Origin: Mycolicibacter sinensis
GTDB taxonomy: Bacteria; Actinomycetota; Actinomycetes; Mycobacteriales; Mycobacteriaceae
Direction: 5' to 3'
Length of the DNA stretch: 64,000 nt
NCBI RefSeq assembly: GCF_001667375.1
Contig: NZ_LZIN01000073.1
Span: forward strand, 62,001 to 126,000
The notes beneath the pieces are model-generated. The model made no database searches, was not told the DNA's origin, and worked only from the letters and a program-made list of their open reading frames with translations. The translations under genes were made by a program, and so were the position numbers. Positions 7,869-18,550 of this stretch are shown one piece after another; position 1 is the first letter of the stretch; each line of letters begins with the position of its first letter.

Positions 7869-9377
7869 TTAGGTGGTGAGTTGTTCGACCAGTTCGGCCG
7901 CGCTGTCTACCGAGTCCAGCAGCGCCCCGACGTGCGCCTTGCTGCCGCGCAGCGGCTCCAGGGTGGGAATCCGGACCAGCGACTCCCCGCCCAGGTCGAA
8001 GATCACCGAGTCCCAACTGGCCGCGGCGATGTCGGCGCCGAACCGGCGCAGGCACTCCCCGCGGAAGTAGGCACGGGTGTCGGGCGGCGGATTGTCTACC
8101 GCGTCGAGCACCTGCTGTTCGGTAATCAGCCGCTGCATGGAACCGCGGGCGACCAGCCGGTTGTAGAGCCCCTTGTCCAGCCGGACGTCGGAGTACTGCA
8201 GGTCGATCAGGTGCAGCCGCGGAGCCGACCAGCTCAGGTTCTCCCGCTGCCGGAAACCCTCCAGCAGGCGCAGCTTGGCCGGCCAGTCCAGCAGGTCGGC
8301 GCACTCCATCGGATCGCGTTCCAGCTGGTCGAGAACCCGCGCCCAGGTCTCGACGATGTGGGTGGCGCGCGGATCGGGATCGCGGGCGTCGACCAGCTTC
8401 GCCGCCCGGTCCAGGTAGATCCGTTGCAGCGCAAGGGCGGTCATCTCCCGGCCGTCGGCCAGCGCGACGGTGGCCCGCAGCGTCGGGTCGCGGCTGATCA
8501 CGTGCACCGCACGCACCGGGCGTGCCAGAACCAGATCACTCAGGTCGATGCCGTGCTCGGGGCCTTCCTCGATGAGGTCGAGCACCAGCGCGGTGGTACC
8601 GACCTTCAGATACGTCGAGGTCTCGGCGAGGTTGGCGTCGCCGATGATGACGTGCAGCCGGCGATACTTGTCGGCGTCGGCGTGCGGTTCGTCGCGGGTG
8701 TTGATGATGCCGCGTTTGAGGGTGGTCTCCAGGCCGACCTCGACCTCGATGTAGTCGGCGCGCTGGGAGAGCTGGAAGCCCGGTTCGTCGCCGGCCGGGC
8801 CCAGACCGACGCGACCGGACCCGCAGATCACCTGGCGGGACACGAAAAACGGGGTCAGCCCGGCGATGATCGCCGAGAACGGCGTCTGCCGGCTCATCAG
8901 ATAGTTCTCATGGGTGCCGTAGGAGGCGCCCTTGTTGTCGATGTTGTTCTTGTAGAGCTGCAGCTTGGCGGCCCCGGGCACACTGGCCACGTGGCGGGCG
9001 GCGGCCTCCATCACCCGCTCGCCGGCCTTGTCCCAGATCACCGCGTCCATCGGGTCGGTGACCTCGGGCGCGGAGTACTCCGGGTGGGCGTGGTCGACGT
9101 AGAGCCGGGCCCCGTTGGTCAGGATCATGTTGGCCGCGCCGACCTCATCGGCGTCGATGATCGGCGGCGGCCCGGATGAACGGCTCAGGTCGAACCCGCG
9201 GGCATCCCGCAGCGGGGACTCCACCTCGTAGTCCCAGCGCGTGCGCTTGGCACGCGGGATCCCGGCCGCCGCGGCATAGGCCAGCACCGCCTGAGTGGAG
9301 GTCAGGATCGGGTTCGCGGTCGGATCCGACGGCGAAGCAATGCCGTATTCGACTTCCGTCCCGATGATCCGTTGCAT
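7869..9377 (-). CDS. dop: Deamidase/depupylase of Pup (Dop)
   Basis: 502 residues. It starts [20 protein letters not shown] with the GTEVEYG ATP-binding strand of the glutamine-synthetase-like Dop/PafA fold. The 'Dop loop' region after [20 protein letters not shown] distinguishes it from PafA. It converts Pup-Gln to Pup-Glu and removes Pup from substrates. 87 bp separate it from pup, with no visible terminator. Confidence 0.96.
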   Translation of the reverse strand: MQRIIGTEVEYGIASPSDPTANPILTSTQAVLAYAAAAGIPRAKRTRWDYEVESPLRDARGFDLSRSSGPPPIIDADEVGAANMILTNGARLYVDHAHPEYSAPEVTDPMDAVIWDKAGERVMEAAARHVASVPGAAKLQLYKNNIDNKGASYGTHENYLMSRQTPFSAIIAGLTPFFVSRQVICGSGRVGLGPAGDEPGFQLSQRADYIEVEVGLETTLKRGIINTRDEPHADADKYRRLHVIIGDANLAETSTYLKVGTTALVLDLIEEGPEHGIDLSDLVLARPVRAVHVISRDPTLRATVALADGREMTALALQRIYLDRAAKLVDARDPDPRATHIVETWARVLDQLERDPMECADLLDWPAKLRLLEGFRQRENLSWSAPRLHLIDLQYSDVRLDKGLYNRLVARGSMQRLITEQQVLDAVDNPPPDTRAYFRGECLRRFGADIAAASWDSVIFDLGGESLVRIPTLEPLRGSKAHVGALLDSVDSAAELVEQLTT

Positions 9378-9399
9378 GGCCTCAGCCTATGCGAGGCCA

Positions 9400-10026
9400 T
9401 CAACGGTGCCGGTTGGTGCGTAGCGTCCGGTGGGCCATCTCCTTGGCCGCGGCAATGACCGCGGCCTCGTCGGGCTCGGCGTTTGTGAGGTAAGCGGCGT
9501 TCAACAGTCCGTCGACGGCGTAGTACAACAGTCCTGCCGTAGTGGGCGGATCGGCCACCGATGCGGCCCCGGCCGCCACCGCGGCGCCGATGGCGTCGGC
9601 CAGCAGCGTGATGACCTTCGAATCGGCCAGGCGCAGTTGGCGCAACCCGTCGCCGGAGGCTTGTGAGAACACCGCCCGATGCAGGGCCGCATTGGCGATG
9701 TCGTAGCGGATCATCTGCTCGATCAGCGCATCGATCGCCGCGGGCCAACCGGGGTCCGGGGGCGTGGCCGTGGTGAGCTGCTCCCGCACGGTGGCCAGGA
9801 AAGTCTCCAGGTAGTCGGTCCACAGCCTGGCCAGCAGGTGATCCTTGGAGTCGAAGTACAGGTAGAACGTTCCCTTGGCGACTTGAGCCGCCGCGGTGAC
9901 TTTTTCCACCGTCAGCTCGGTCGGCTCGTCGGCCAGCAGCAAGCCGCGGGTCACCTCCAGCAACTGACGTTCCCGTTGTTCGGCGGGCAACGTCGTGCGC
10001 CGCCTACGAGATCCCTGCTGCGCCAA
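9400..10026 (-). CDS. TetR-family transcriptional regulator
   Basis: 208 residues with an N-terminal TetR helix-turn-helix (VEKVTAAAQVAKGTFYLYF at about 40-58) and a ligand domain ending in an Arg-rich tail. A perfect 17-bp palindrome lies upstream, between this gene and the divergent small membrane protein gene, so the regulator probably represses both itself and that neighbour. It sits between dop and mpa, but nothing in the sequence links it to the proteasome. Ligand unknown. Confidence 0.9.
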   Translation of the reverse strand: MAQQGSRRRRTTLPAEQRERQLLEVTRGLLLADEPTELTVEKVTAAAQVAKGTFYLYFDSKDHLLARLWTDYLETFLATVREQLTTATPPDPGWPAAIDALIEQMIRYDIANAALHRAVFSQASGDGLRQLRLADSKVITLLADAIGAAVAAGAASVADPPTTAGLLYYAVDGLLNAAYLTNAEPDEAAVIAAAKEMAHRTLRTNRHR

Positions 10027-10072
10027 GGCACCTCTCCTTTCCGCGACATCGGTGCCGCCGGTGCCGAAGCCG

Positions 10073-10123
10073 TTGACAGTGCCGTGAAGCCACCGCTACG
10101 GTAACATGACTGACGGTCAGTCA
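10073..10123 (+). promoter_or_regulatory. TetR operator palindrome with overlapping promoter
   Basis: TGACTGACGGTCAGTCA at 10107-10123 is a perfect palindrome around a single G. On the plus strand TTGACA (10073-10078) and TACGGT (10097-10102) are 18 bp apart and could be -35/-10 elements of the membrane-protein gene, so bound repressor would cover the start site. The following gene has the strong ribosome site AAGGAGG. Confidence 0.65.
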
Positions 10124-10155
10124 CTGACTTAGCCGGCCGAACGAAGGAGGTTCGC

Positions 10156-10563
10156 ATGGCAACAACACACGTCACTCAGGACATCGCCGTCGACGAGAGT
10201 CGCACCAGCGCCCTGAGCCTGATGGCACTCGGCCGGGTGATCCTCGCCGGCATCTCACTGATCGCACCGCGGGGATTCGCCAAAATCCTCGGAGTCACGC
10301 CCTCCCCCGAACTCACCTACATGACCCGGATCTATGGCGCACGGGCATTCGCGATGGGCCTGGGCTACCTCACCAGCGCCACCAAGGAACGCCATCGCTG
10401 GAGGCGGCTCGCCCTGGTGGTCGACACCACCGACACCGTCAACGGCTTCGGCCACCTGGTGCGCCGCGATCTGCCGCTGCGGGCGGCTTTGAGCATGGTC
10501 GCCCTCACCGGCACCTATGCGGCTATCGGCGCGACGAAAGTCGCAACAGAGCAGTTCCGGTAG
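10156..10563 (+). CDS. Small integral membrane protein, function unknown
   Basis: 135 residues with an AAGGAGG ribosome site before the ATG. Hydrophobic stretches near residues 22-37 and 115-128, and a weaker one around 65-75, suggest three or four membrane segments of a DUF4267-like fold. It is divergent from the TetR gene and shares its operator, which suggests an inducible role in the membrane. No catalytic motif is visible. It ends 9 nt before the convergent mpa stop. Confidence 0.75.
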   Translation: MATTHVTQDIAVDESRTSALSLMALGRVILAGISLIAPRGFAKILGVTPSPELTYMTRIYGARAFAMGLGYLTSATKERHRWRRLALVVDTTDTVNGFGHLVRRDLPLRAALSMVALTGTYAAIGATKVATEQFR

Positions 10564-10572
10564 ATCCGAGGG

Positions 10573-12405
10573 TTACAGGTACTGGCCCAGGTTGGATTCG
10601 GTGTCGATGGCCCGGCTCGCGCTGGAGCTCTTGCCGGTGACCAGGGTGCGGATGTAGACGATCCGCTCACCCTTCTTGCCCGAGATCCGTGCCCAGTCAT
10701 CGGGATTGGTGGTGTTGGGCAGGTCCTCGTTCTCGGCGAACTCGTCGACGATCGAGTCCAGCAGGTGCTGGATGCGCAGGCCGGGCTGGCCGGTCTCCAG
10801 CACCGACTTGATCGCGTTCTTCTTCGCCCGGTCGACGACGTTTTGGATCATCGCCCCGGAGTTGAAGTCCTTGAAGTACATGACTTCCTTGTCACCGTTG
10901 GCGTAGGTGACCTCCAGGAACCGGTTGTCGTCGATCTCGGCGTACATCCGGTCGACGACCTTCTCGATCATCGCCTTGATGCACGCGGCGCGGTCGCCGC
11001 CGAACTCGGCCAGGTCGTCGGCGTGCACCGGCAACCCCACGGTCAGGTACTTGGAGAAGATGTCCTGGGCGGCTTCGGCATCCGGGCGCTCGATCTTGAT
11101 CTTCACGTCGAGCCGGCCGGGCCGCAGGATCGCCGGGTCGATCATGTCCTCGCGGTTGGAGGCGCCGATCACGATGACGTTCTCCAGCCCCTCCACGCCG
11201 TCGATCTCGCTGAGCAACTGGGGAACCACCGTGGTCTCCACGTCCGAGGAGACACCGGTGCCACGGGTGCGGAAGATCGAGTCCATCTCGTCGAAGAACA
11301 CGATCACCGGGGTGCCTTCGGACGCCTTCTCCCGGGCACGCTGGAAGATCAGCCGGATGTGGCGTTCGGTCTCGCCGACGAACTTGTTGAGCAGCTCGGG
11401 GCCCTTGATGTTGAGGAAGTACGACTTGGCCTCGTGGGCGTCGTCGCCGCGCACCTCGGCCATCTTCTTGGCCAGCGAGTTGGCCACCGCCTTGGCGATC
11501 AGCGTCTTACCGCAGCCGGGCGGGCCGTAGAGCAGCACACCTTTGGGCGGGCGCAGCGCGTACTCCCGGTACAGCTCCTTGTGCAGGAACGGCAGCTCCA
11601 CGGCGTCGCGGATCTGCTCGATCTGGCGGCCCAAACCGCCGATGTCGCCGTAGCTGACATCGGGCACTTCCTCGAGCACCAGGTCTTCGACCTCAGCCTT
11701 GGGGATGCGCTCGAAGGCGTAGCCGGCCTTGGTGTCGACCAGCAGTGAGTCCCCGGGGCGCAGCTTGCGCGGACGCCAGTCGTCGGACGCCGCATCCGGA
11801 TTGCTATCGGGCAGATCCGCGGCGACCAACGGCTCGGCCAGCCACACGATGCGCTCCTCGTCGGCGTGGCCCACCACCAGCGCCCGATGCCCGTCGGACA
11901 GCACCTCGCGCAGGGTTGAAATCTCCCCGACCGATTCGAAGGCGGTGGCCTCAACCACGGTGAGCGCCTCGTTGAGCCGCACCGTCTGGCCCTTTTGGAG
12001 CGTGCTGACGTCAATGTTCGGCGAGATGTTCAGCCGCATCCGGCGCCCGGAGGTGAACACGTCGACAGTCTCGTCCTCGTGGCTGGCCAGCAGCACGCCG
12101 TAGCCGCTGGGCGGCTGTCCGAGCCGGTCGACCTCCTCACGCAGGGCCAGCAGCTGCTGACGTGCGTCTTTGAGGGTGTCCATCAGCTTGGAGTTGCGCG
12201 CGGTCAGCGAGTCGATGTGCGATTCGAGCTGCCGCACGTCGCGCCCGACACGGGCGGTGTCCTGCGGGGCGTTGTCCAACTGTTCGCGCAGCACTGCGGC
12301 CTCGCGGCGCAGCTCCTCCAGCTCGGCCAGGTCGTCGTCGGGCGCGCCCGTCCCCCTGGACGCATCGAAAGCCTCAGAACGCTTTGAGTCTTCCATGTCG
12401 TTCAT
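10573..12405 (-). CDS. mpa: Proteasome-associated AAA+ ATPase Mpa (ARC)
   Basis: 610 residues from the ATG at 12405, which has AAGGAG 6 nt upstream; in-frame codons further up lack a ribosome site. Order of domains: N-terminal coiled coil that binds Pup (about 20-90), two OB domains, then the AAA module with Walker A GPPGCGKT, Walker [10 protein letters not shown] and the sensor region. It ends in GQYL, the motif that docks into PrcA. It unfolds pupylated substrates and feeds them to the core particle. Confidence 0.97.
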   Translation of the reverse strand: MNDMEDSKRSEAFDASRGTGAPDDDLAELEELRREAAVLREQLDNAPQDTARVGRDVRQLESHIDSLTARNSKLMDTLKDARQQLLALREEVDRLGQPPSGYGVLLASHEDETVDVFTSGRRMRLNISPNIDVSTLQKGQTVRLNEALTVVEATAFESVGEISTLREVLSDGHRALVVGHADEERIVWLAEPLVAADLPDSNPDAASDDWRPRKLRPGDSLLVDTKAGYAFERIPKAEVEDLVLEEVPDVSYGDIGGLGRQIEQIRDAVELPFLHKELYREYALRPPKGVLLYGPPGCGKTLIAKAVANSLAKKMAEVRGDDAHEAKSYFLNIKGPELLNKFVGETERHIRLIFQRAREKASEGTPVIVFFDEMDSIFRTRGTGVSSDVETTVVPQLLSEIDGVEGLENVIVIGASNREDMIDPAILRPGRLDVKIKIERPDAEAAQDIFSKYLTVGLPVHADDLAEFGGDRAACIKAMIEKVVDRMYAEIDDNRFLEVTYANGDKEVMYFKDFNSGAMIQNVVDRAKKNAIKSVLETGQPGLRIQHLLDSIVDEFAENEDLPNTTNPDDWARISGKKGERIVYIRTLVTGKSSSASRAIDTESNLGQYL

Positions 12406-12551
12406 GTTGCGCTCCTTTCCCGAACTGGAAGTTGAAGCGACGGATACCTCAACGCTACCGGCCATTGTGCATTCGCGTGCGCTGTGGCAATCCGACACAC
12501 CGGGAAACGCTGTTAGCCTTGGTAACGATTACAGCCGTCGAAAGGACCTTT

Positions 12552-13040
12552 GTGACCGCGAAATACCTAGCCACAGGCATCGCAGCAGCCGCGCTCGTCG
12601 GGGCGGCCGCAGCAGGTGTGACCTCGGTTGCAACCGTCGCCCCGCAGGTGCAGTTGACGGTGTTCGGCGCACCGCTGCCGCTGGACCCGCCGGCCGCGGT
12701 GCCGGCGCCCGAGCAGCTGACCGACGTTCTCAACACGCTGGCCGACCCGGGTATCCCCGCCGCCGGCAAGTCGTACCTGATCGAGGATGGCCTGGGCCCG
12801 GTCGAGAGCAGCATCATGGACCGCAAGATGGCCAAGGCCGCCGCGAACGGCAAGTTCCCGCTGGCGATCAGCGTGGCCAACATCGCCCCGGCCGGCCTCG
12901 GCGCGGCCACCGCGGACGTCACCGCCTCCGGGCCGCAGATGGAGCCGCGCACGGTCAACCTGACGTTCGTGGACCAGGGCGGCTGGAAGCTGTCCAAGAC
13001 CTCGCTGATGACGCTGTCGCAGATGACATCGACGAACTGA
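12552..13040 (+). CDS. Exported MTB12/CFP-2-like low-molecular-weight antigen protein
   Basis: 162 residues from a GTG at 12552 with AAAGGA upstream. It has a signal peptide without lipobox Cys (residues ~1-28, Ala-rich core) followed by the MTB12 antigen domain (EQLTDVLNTLADPGIPAAGK to the end), with GGWKLSKTSLMTL at the C-terminus. It is expected to be secreted or cell-wall located. The next gene encodes a related lipoprotein, so the two look like a duplicated pair. Function unknown. Confidence 0.85.
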   Translation: MTAKYLATGIAAAALVGAAAAGVTSVATVAPQVQLTVFGAPLPLDPPAAVPAPEQLTDVLNTLADPGIPAAGKSYLIEDGLGPVESSIMDRKMAKAAANGKFPLAISVANIAPAGLGAATADVTASGPQMEPRTVNLTFVDQGGWKLSKTSLMTLSQMTSTN

Positions 13041-13051
13041 TCGCAGCTGGC

Positions 13052-13582
13052 ATGTTCCGGCAGCACCGCGCCTTGATCACCGCCGTGGCGGCGGTGCTGG
13101 CGCTGTCGGGCTGCACCGGCCACCAGTCGGCGCAGGCGCCGGTAGCGGAGCCCTCGACACCGGGGTCGACGTCGATGGCGGCTGCTGCGCCGGTGTCGGC
13201 GATGCCGGCGCCGGAGGCACTGACCGACGTGCTCTACCGGCTATCCGACCCGGCGGTTCCCGGCGCGGAGAAGGTGGGCCTCGTCGAGGGCGCCAAGCCC
13301 ACCGACGCCGGGACCATCGACAAGTTCGCCACCGCACTCAAAGACGGCGGGTATCTACCGCTGAACCTCGAGGCCGCCGGGCTGACCTGGTCGGACCGCC
13401 ACCCTGGCAACGTGACCGCCGACGTCACTGTCAACACCGCCAACCCCGACACCGGCGCGTTCACGTTCCCGATGGAGTTCGCGCCGCACGTCGCCGACTG
13501 GCAGCTATCCCAGGAGACCGCCAAGACCTTGCTGGCGTTCGGCAAAGCGCATGCCGACTCATCTGCGCCTCCCGCGCCCTAG
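13052..13582 (+). CDS. lppK: Lipoprotein of the MTB12 family (LppK-like)
   Basis: 176 residues. The signal peptide ends in the lipobox LALSGC (Cys at 21), followed by a Pro/Ser/Ala linker and an MTB12-type domain (EALTDVLYRLSDPAVPGAEK). It starts 11 nt after the related secreted protein and lies beside mpa as lppK (Rv2116) does in M. tuberculosis. Predicted to be lipid-anchored on the outer face of the membrane; role unknown. Confidence 0.83.
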   Translation: MFRQHRALITAVAAVLALSGCTGHQSAQAPVAEPSTPGSTSMAAAAPVSAMPAPEALTDVLYRLSDPAVPGAEKVGLVEGAKPTDAGTIDKFATALKDGGYLPLNLEAAGLTWSDRHPGNVTADVTVNTANPDTGAFTFPMEFAPHVADWQLSQETAKTLLAFGKAHADSSAPPAP

Positions 13583-13584
13583 CC

Positions 13585-13878
13585 ATGTGGATCGGCTGGC
13601 TGGAGTTCGACCTGCTGCTCGGTGACGTGCATTCGCTCAAGCAGAAGCGGTCGGTAGTGCGGCCGATCGTCGCGGAACTACGTCGCAAGTTCAATGTCTC
13701 GGCGGCCGAGGCGGATTCGACCGATCTGCACCGGCGCGCCGGGATCGGTCTGTCCGCGGTGTCCGGCGAGCGAGCCCATCTGGTGGAGGTGCTGGACGCC
13801 GCCGAGCGCCTGGTGGCCGCCCGCCCGGAGATCGAGCTGCTGTCGGTGCACCGCGGGCTGCGCCGCAGCGACGACTGA
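13585..13878 (+). CDS. DUF503 family protein (Rv2117-like)
   Basis: 97 residues, 2 nt after the lppK-like stop. The pattern LEFDLLLGDVHSLKQKRSVVRPI near the N-terminus, then LRRKFNVSAAEAD, marks DUF503, a small alpha/beta family often found near ribosome-binding factor genes elsewhere. No catalytic residues are assigned. Confidence 0.88.
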   Translation: MWIGWLEFDLLLGDVHSLKQKRSVVRPIVAELRRKFNVSAAEADSTDLHRRAGIGLSAVSGERAHLVEVLDAAERLVAARPEIELLSVHRGLRRSDD

Positions 13879-13922
13879 GAGTGCCACGCAAGCGGTTTGG
13901 AGTCCGAGGAGGCGATCAGGCT

Positions 13923-14366
13923 ATGCCGGGCTGGCGTGACACCCTGAGCGAACAGGCGCAGTGCGACCTTGACGGGCTCACCGCCGCTGCAGTCGAATTC
14001 GCCCTGGCGGGCATCAAGGCAGGCGGTGAGTTCCGGCCGTTCGCCTTGGCGGTGTCCGTCGACGGCGAACAACAGGCGATCGCTCCCGACTTCCCCGGAT
14101 CGCCCGATCTGACCGTCGTCGAACAACTGGCGGCGCACTGGAGAGCCGTCACCGAGGTCAAGGACACCCTGCGGGCCGCCGTCGTGGCGCTGAACGTCAC
14201 CTTGACCGAGCGGCGCTGCGACGGAATAGAGTTCAGCGTCGAGCACCGCGACGGCGCGGCGCTAGGACTGATCTTTCCCTACGCGATCGGCGCCGACGGT
14301 GCCGTGGACGTGGAACCGCCGTCGGAACATGCGATGAGCCCACGGCTGTGGGGTCCCGAGGTCTGA
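13923..14366 (+). CDS. Conserved hypothetical protein
   Basis: 147 residues from the ATG at 13923, preceded by GAGGAGG with a 10-nt spacer; a GTG at 13881 would add 14 basic residues. The protein is mixed alpha/beta with an N-terminal WRDTLSEQAQ stretch and no signal or membrane segment. I do not recognise a defined domain; the sequence style is of small mycobacterial cytoplasmic proteins of unknown function. It converges on trmI. Confidence 0.7.
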   Translation: MPGWRDTLSEQAQCDLDGLTAAAVEFALAGIKAGGEFRPFALAVSVDGEQQAIAPDFPGSPDLTVVEQLAAHWRAVTEVKDTLRAAVVALNVTLTERRCDGIEFSVEHRDGAALGLIFPYAIGADGAVDVEPPSEHAMSPRLWGPEV

Positions 14367-14370
14367 CCGC

Positions 14371-15267
<897 letters not shown>

Positions 15268-15269
15268 TT

Positions 15270-16082
15270 ATGAGCAGTCCGGCGTTGTCCCCGTCGCGTG
15301 CGGCTGACTTCAAACAGTGCCCGCTGCTGTACCGTTTCCGGGCGATCGACCGGCTGCCCGAGGCCCCCTCGGCGGCGCAGTTGCGCGGCTCGGTGGTGCA
15401 CGGTGCCCTGGAGCGGCTCTACGCGCTACCGGCGCCGCAGCGCGGACCGGAGGCGGCGGCGGAGTTGGTGGCCCCGTCCTGGGAGCAGCTGATCAGCGCC
15501 GAGCCGGGCCTGGGCGAGGGGCTGGATACCGAGAAGCTGCTGGCCGAGGCCCGCAAACTACTGTCGGGCTACTACCGGCTGGAGGATCCGCGCCGGTTCG
15601 ATCCGCAGAGCTGCGAGCAGCGCGTCGAGGTCGAGCTGGCCGACGGAACCATGTTGCGGGGCTTCGTCGACCGCATCGACGTCGCGCCCGCCGGAAGCCT
15701 GCGGGTCGTCGACTACAAGACCGGCAGAGCCCCATCAGTCACCGGCCGGCCGTCCGCGGCTGCCGAATCCAAGGCGCTGTTCCAAATGAAGTTCTACGCG
15801 GTGGCGGTGCTGCGATCACGCGGAGTGCTGCCCGCGCAGCTGCGGCTGATCTACCTGGCCGACGGCCAGATCCTGGACTACTCCCCCGACCACGCCGAGC
15901 TGCTGCGCTTCGAGAAGACCTTGATCGCGATCTGGCGGGCCATTCAGACCGCCGGAGCCACAGGCGATTTCCGGCCCAATCGGTCGCGGTTGTGTGACTG
16001 GTGCGCGCACCGCGCGCTATGTCCGGCGTTCGGCGGGGCCCCGCCGTCCTACCCCGGCTGGCCGGCCGACGACGCCGCATGA
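15270..16082 (+). CDS. RecB-family PD-(D/E)XK exonuclease with Fe-S cysteines
   Basis: 270 residues from the ATG at 15270. The nuclease core is readable: an N-terminal Cys (SRAADFKQCPLLYRFR), the Asp of RGFVDRID, then VVDYKTG as the D-x-K motif. C-terminal cysteines in CDWCAHRALCP, together with the N-terminal one, match the 4Fe-4S site of AddB/Cas4-type nucleases. It lacks a helicase domain and stands alone, as Rv2119 does. The stop overlaps the next start (ATGA). Confidence 0.88.
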   Translation: MSSPALSPSRAADFKQCPLLYRFRAIDRLPEAPSAAQLRGSVVHGALERLYALPAPQRGPEAAAELVAPSWEQLISAEPGLGEGLDTEKLLAEARKLLSGYYRLEDPRRFDPQSCEQRVEVELADGTMLRGFVDRIDVAPAGSLRVVDYKTGRAPSVTGRPSAAAESKALFQMKFYAVAVLRSRGVLPAQLRLIYLADGQILDYSPDHAELLRFEKTLIAIWRAIQTAGATGDFRPNRSRLCDWCAHRALCPAFGGAPPSYPGWPADDAA

Positions 16083-16864
16083 CCGGCAGCTACTACCGTC
16101 GGGCACCGGGCACCGACGCGGGAGACGTGTTCGAGTCCACGCAACTCACCGGCAGCGTCTGGGGACCAGATCTGCAGCACGGCTCACCCCCGCTGGCGCT
16201 GCTCACTCGCGAAATCGAATATCTGATCGCGGGCTCCGGCCAGCGGATCGCCCGGCTGGCCCTGGACATTCTGGGCGCGATCCCGGTGGCTCCGGTGCGA
16301 GTACATGCGTGGGTGCAGCGCTCGGGCAGGCGGATCCGGCTGCTGGAGGCCGAGATGCGGTCCTGCGACGACGACCGTCCGGTGGCTCGGCTGAGCGCGT
16401 GGGCGCTGGCGACCACCGACACCACCACGGTGGCCGCCGACCGGCACCCGCCGCTGCCCCAGGGACCGTCGCTGCCGCCGCCGGCGTGGTTCGCCCAGAG
16501 CACCGGCTATGCCCGGTCCGTTCAGTGGCGCGCCCAGCCGGACTCCCCCGACGGTGCCGCGGTGGCCTGGCTGAGTCCCCGGGTACATCTGGTCGACGCC
16601 GAGCCGACCACCGCCCTGCAGCGGCTGGCCATGGTGGTCGACTCGGCCAACGGCATCGGCGCCGCCCTGGACACCGAGGAATACATGTTCATGAACACCG
16701 ACACCGTGGTGCATCTGCACCGGCTGCCGGCCGGAGAAGAATTCGGATTGCGGGCCCGCGCCTCGATCGGGCCGGACGGCGTGGGCGCGACCACCGCGGA
16801 GCTGTTCGACCGCAGCGGATTCATCGGGACGTCAGCGCAATCCCTGCTGGTGCAGCGACGCTGA
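16079..16864 (+). CDS. Acyl-CoA thioesterase-like (double hotdog) protein
   Basis: 261 residues, coupled to the RecB-like gene by a 4-nt overlap. The layout is that of TesB-like double-hotdog proteins: an N-terminal half with the GPDLQHGSPPLALLTREIE helix and RLALDILGAIP strand, and a C-terminal half with DSANGIGAALDTEEYMFMNTD. It would hydrolyse acyl-CoA thioesters in the cytosol; the substrate is unknown. Confidence 0.78.
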   Translation: MTGSYYRRAPGTDAGDVFESTQLTGSVWGPDLQHGSPPLALLTREIEYLIAGSGQRIARLALDILGAIPVAPVRVHAWVQRSGRRIRLLEAEMRSCDDDRPVARLSAWALATTDTTTVAADRHPPLPQGPSLPPPAWFAQSTGYARSVQWRAQPDSPDGAAVAWLSPRVHLVDAEPTTALQRLAMVVDSANGIGAALDTEEYMFMNTDTVVHLHRLPAGEEFGLRARASIGPDGVGATTAELFDRSGFIGTSAQSLLVQRR

Positions 16865-16874
16865 ACGCCTCAGC

Positions 16875-17354
16875 TCACACGACCGCGGTGAACGCGGCGA
16901 TCGCGATACCGCCCACGACCGCGAGACCGTCCTCCAGTAGTGCGATCGGCAGGGCGCGGCCGGGGGATGCGCCCAGGCGGGTGCGGGCCTCATAGCCGCC
17001 CAGCGTGCCCAGGACCGCACCGATGACACCCGCCCCGAGCGCCGTCCAGGTGTAGCCCCAGGCCGTGCCGATGACGGCGCCCGCAAAGGCGCCCGAGACA
17101 ATGCGGGCGGCGAACGACGGCGCTACCGTGCGGGCCGGTGTCTTGGGAAGTTTGTCGGTGACCAGTTCACCGACTGCCAGCACGGTCAGGATGGCGACGC
17201 TCACCGGATGACTCAGCCATTGAACCCAGGTGCCGTCCATGTTGATCCAGTGCAGCGCGGCCGCCCAGGCGACGACCGCCGGCGCGGTCAGCGCACGCAG
17301 GCCGGCGACGACGCCGATCAACAGTGCGAGCAGCAGCACGAGGAAATGCGTCAC
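16875..17354 (-). CDS. DUF4126 membrane protein (Rv2120c-like)
   Basis: 159 residues with four hydrophobic segments (about 4-20, 25-35, 50-62 and 87-110), then a Gly-rich C-terminal hydrophobic part. The sequence fits the DUF4126 family of small integral membrane proteins. No function is known. A 45-bp gap separates it from hisG downstream, where nothing is visible. Confidence 0.8.
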   Translation of the reverse strand: MTHFLVLLLALLIGVVAGLRALTAPAVVAWAAALHWINMDGTWVQWLSHPVSVAILTVLAVGELVTDKLPKTPARTVAPSFAARIVSGAFAGAVIGTAWGYTWTALGAGVIGAVLGTLGGYEARTRLGASPGRALPIALLEDGLAVVGGIAIAAFTAVV

Positions 17355-17399
17355 TTCGGGCCTCCTAGGATCCCCCGGACGCTAACACGCCGGCACCGC

Positions 17400-18260
17400 T
17401 CAGAATCGGCAGAAGCGAATGTCCGACGCCAGAATGGACTTGGCTCCGATGGCGGCCAGTTCGTCCATGATCGCGTTGACCTGGCGGCGCGGGACCAGCG
17501 CGCGCACCGCCACCCAGTCCGGCTCGGCCAGCGGGGCGATGGTCGGAGACTCCAGTCCCGGGGTGATCGCGGCAGCCTGCTCCAGAGCCGCACGCGGACA
17601 GTTGTAATCCAGCATCAGGTACTGCTGGCCGAAGACCACGCCACGCACCCGGCCCGCCAGCTGATCACGTGCTGCGGCCGTCTGTTGGCTGCGGCCGTTC
17701 GGCTTGGCGGCCTCGATGAGCACCGCCTCCGAATCGCAGAGCGTCTCACCGAACGCCACCAGGTCATGCTGGCGCAGGGTGCGGCCCGAGCCGACCACGT
17801 CGGCGATCGCGTCGGCCACCCCGAGCTGAATCGAGATCTCCACCGCGCCGTCCAGACGGATGACGGTCGCGTCGATCCCCCTGGCCGCCAAGTCTTTCCG
17901 AACCAGGTTGGGATAGGCGGTGGCGATGCGCTTGCCGGCCAGATCCGCCACTGCCCAGTCCCGCCCGGCCGGGGCGGCGTAGCGGAACCGCGACGAACCG
18001 AATCCCAGCGCCAGCCGTTCGCGCACCGGCGCAGTGGATTCCAGCGCCAGGTCCCGGCCGGTGACGCCCAGGTCCAACTCCCCCGACCCGACATAGATGG
18101 CGATGTCCTTGGGCCGCAGGAAGAAGAACTCGACTTTGTTGCCCGGATCGATGACCGTCAGATCCTTGGCGTCGCTGCGGCTGCGGTAGCCGGCCTCGGC
18201 CAGCATCGCCGCGGCGGATTCACTGAGCGCCCCCTTGTTGGGGACCGCGACACGCAACAT
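17400..18260 (-). CDS. hisG: ATP phosphoribosyltransferase, long form
   Basis: 286 residues from the ATG at 18260 ([14 protein letters not shown]). It catalyses the first step of histidine synthesis. The PRPP loop region [16 protein letters not shown] is present, as is the C-terminal regulatory ACT-like domain (about 210-286) that binds histidine for feedback inhibition. The open frame extends upstream across hisE but without conserved sequence. It follows hisE by 2 nt, forming the hisEG pair. Confidence 0.97.
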   Translation of the reverse strand: MLRVAVPNKGALSESAAAMLAEAGYRSRSDAKDLTVIDPGNKVEFFFLRPKDIAIYVGSGELDLGVTGRDLALESTAPVRERLALGFGSSRFRYAAPAGRDWAVADLAGKRIATAYPNLVRKDLAARGIDATVIRLDGAVEISIQLGVADAIADVVGSGRTLRQHDLVAFGETLCDSEAVLIEAAKPNGRSQQTAAARDQLAGRVRGVVFGQQYLMLDYNCPRAALEQAAAITPGLESPTIAPLAEPDWVAVRALVPRRQVNAIMDELAAIGAKSILASDIRFCRF

Positions 18261-18262
18261 GC

Positions 18263-18544
18263 TCACAGCTTCCGGTAGATGTCGGACAGCGTCAGCCCGC
18301 GCGAGATCATCAGCACCTGGGTCCAATACAGCAGCTGGCTGATCTCCTCCGCCAAGGCGTCGTCGGACTCGTGCTCGGCGGCCATCCATACTTCGCCGGC
18401 CTCTTCCAGAATCTTCTTTCCGACGGTGTGCACCCCGGCGTCCAGCGCGGCCACGGTGGCGCTGCCGGCCGGCCGGGTGGCGGCGCGCTCACCGAGTTCG
18501 GCGAACAGCTCCTCGAAGGTCTTCACGAGCAGGGATTGTTTCAT
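18263..18544 (-). CDS. hisE: Phosphoribosyl-ATP pyrophosphatase
   Basis: 93 residues ([20 protein letters not shown]), with the MazG-like metal-binding helices [18 protein letters not shown] and EEISQLLYW. It performs the second step of histidine synthesis, hydrolysing PR-ATP to PR-AMP. Followed by hisG after 2 nt and preceded by the HAD gene by 6 nt, so these three are probably one transcript with metH upstream. Confidence 0.97.
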   Translation of the reverse strand: MKQSLLVKTFEELFAELGERAATRPAGSATVAALDAGVHTVGKKILEEAGEVWMAAEHESDDALAEEISQLLYWTQVLMISRGLTLSDIYRKL

Positions 18545-18550
18545 GCGCCA

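Noticed and set aside
7591..8304. 238-codon N-terminal extension of prcB
   Set aside because: It overlaps pup and dop, and the GTG at 7590 gives the expected propeptide and GTGA coupling with pup.
12406..12551. Further genes between mpa and the MTB12-like gene
   Set aside because: Open frames here are short extensions without ribosome sites; the space is a divergent promoter region.
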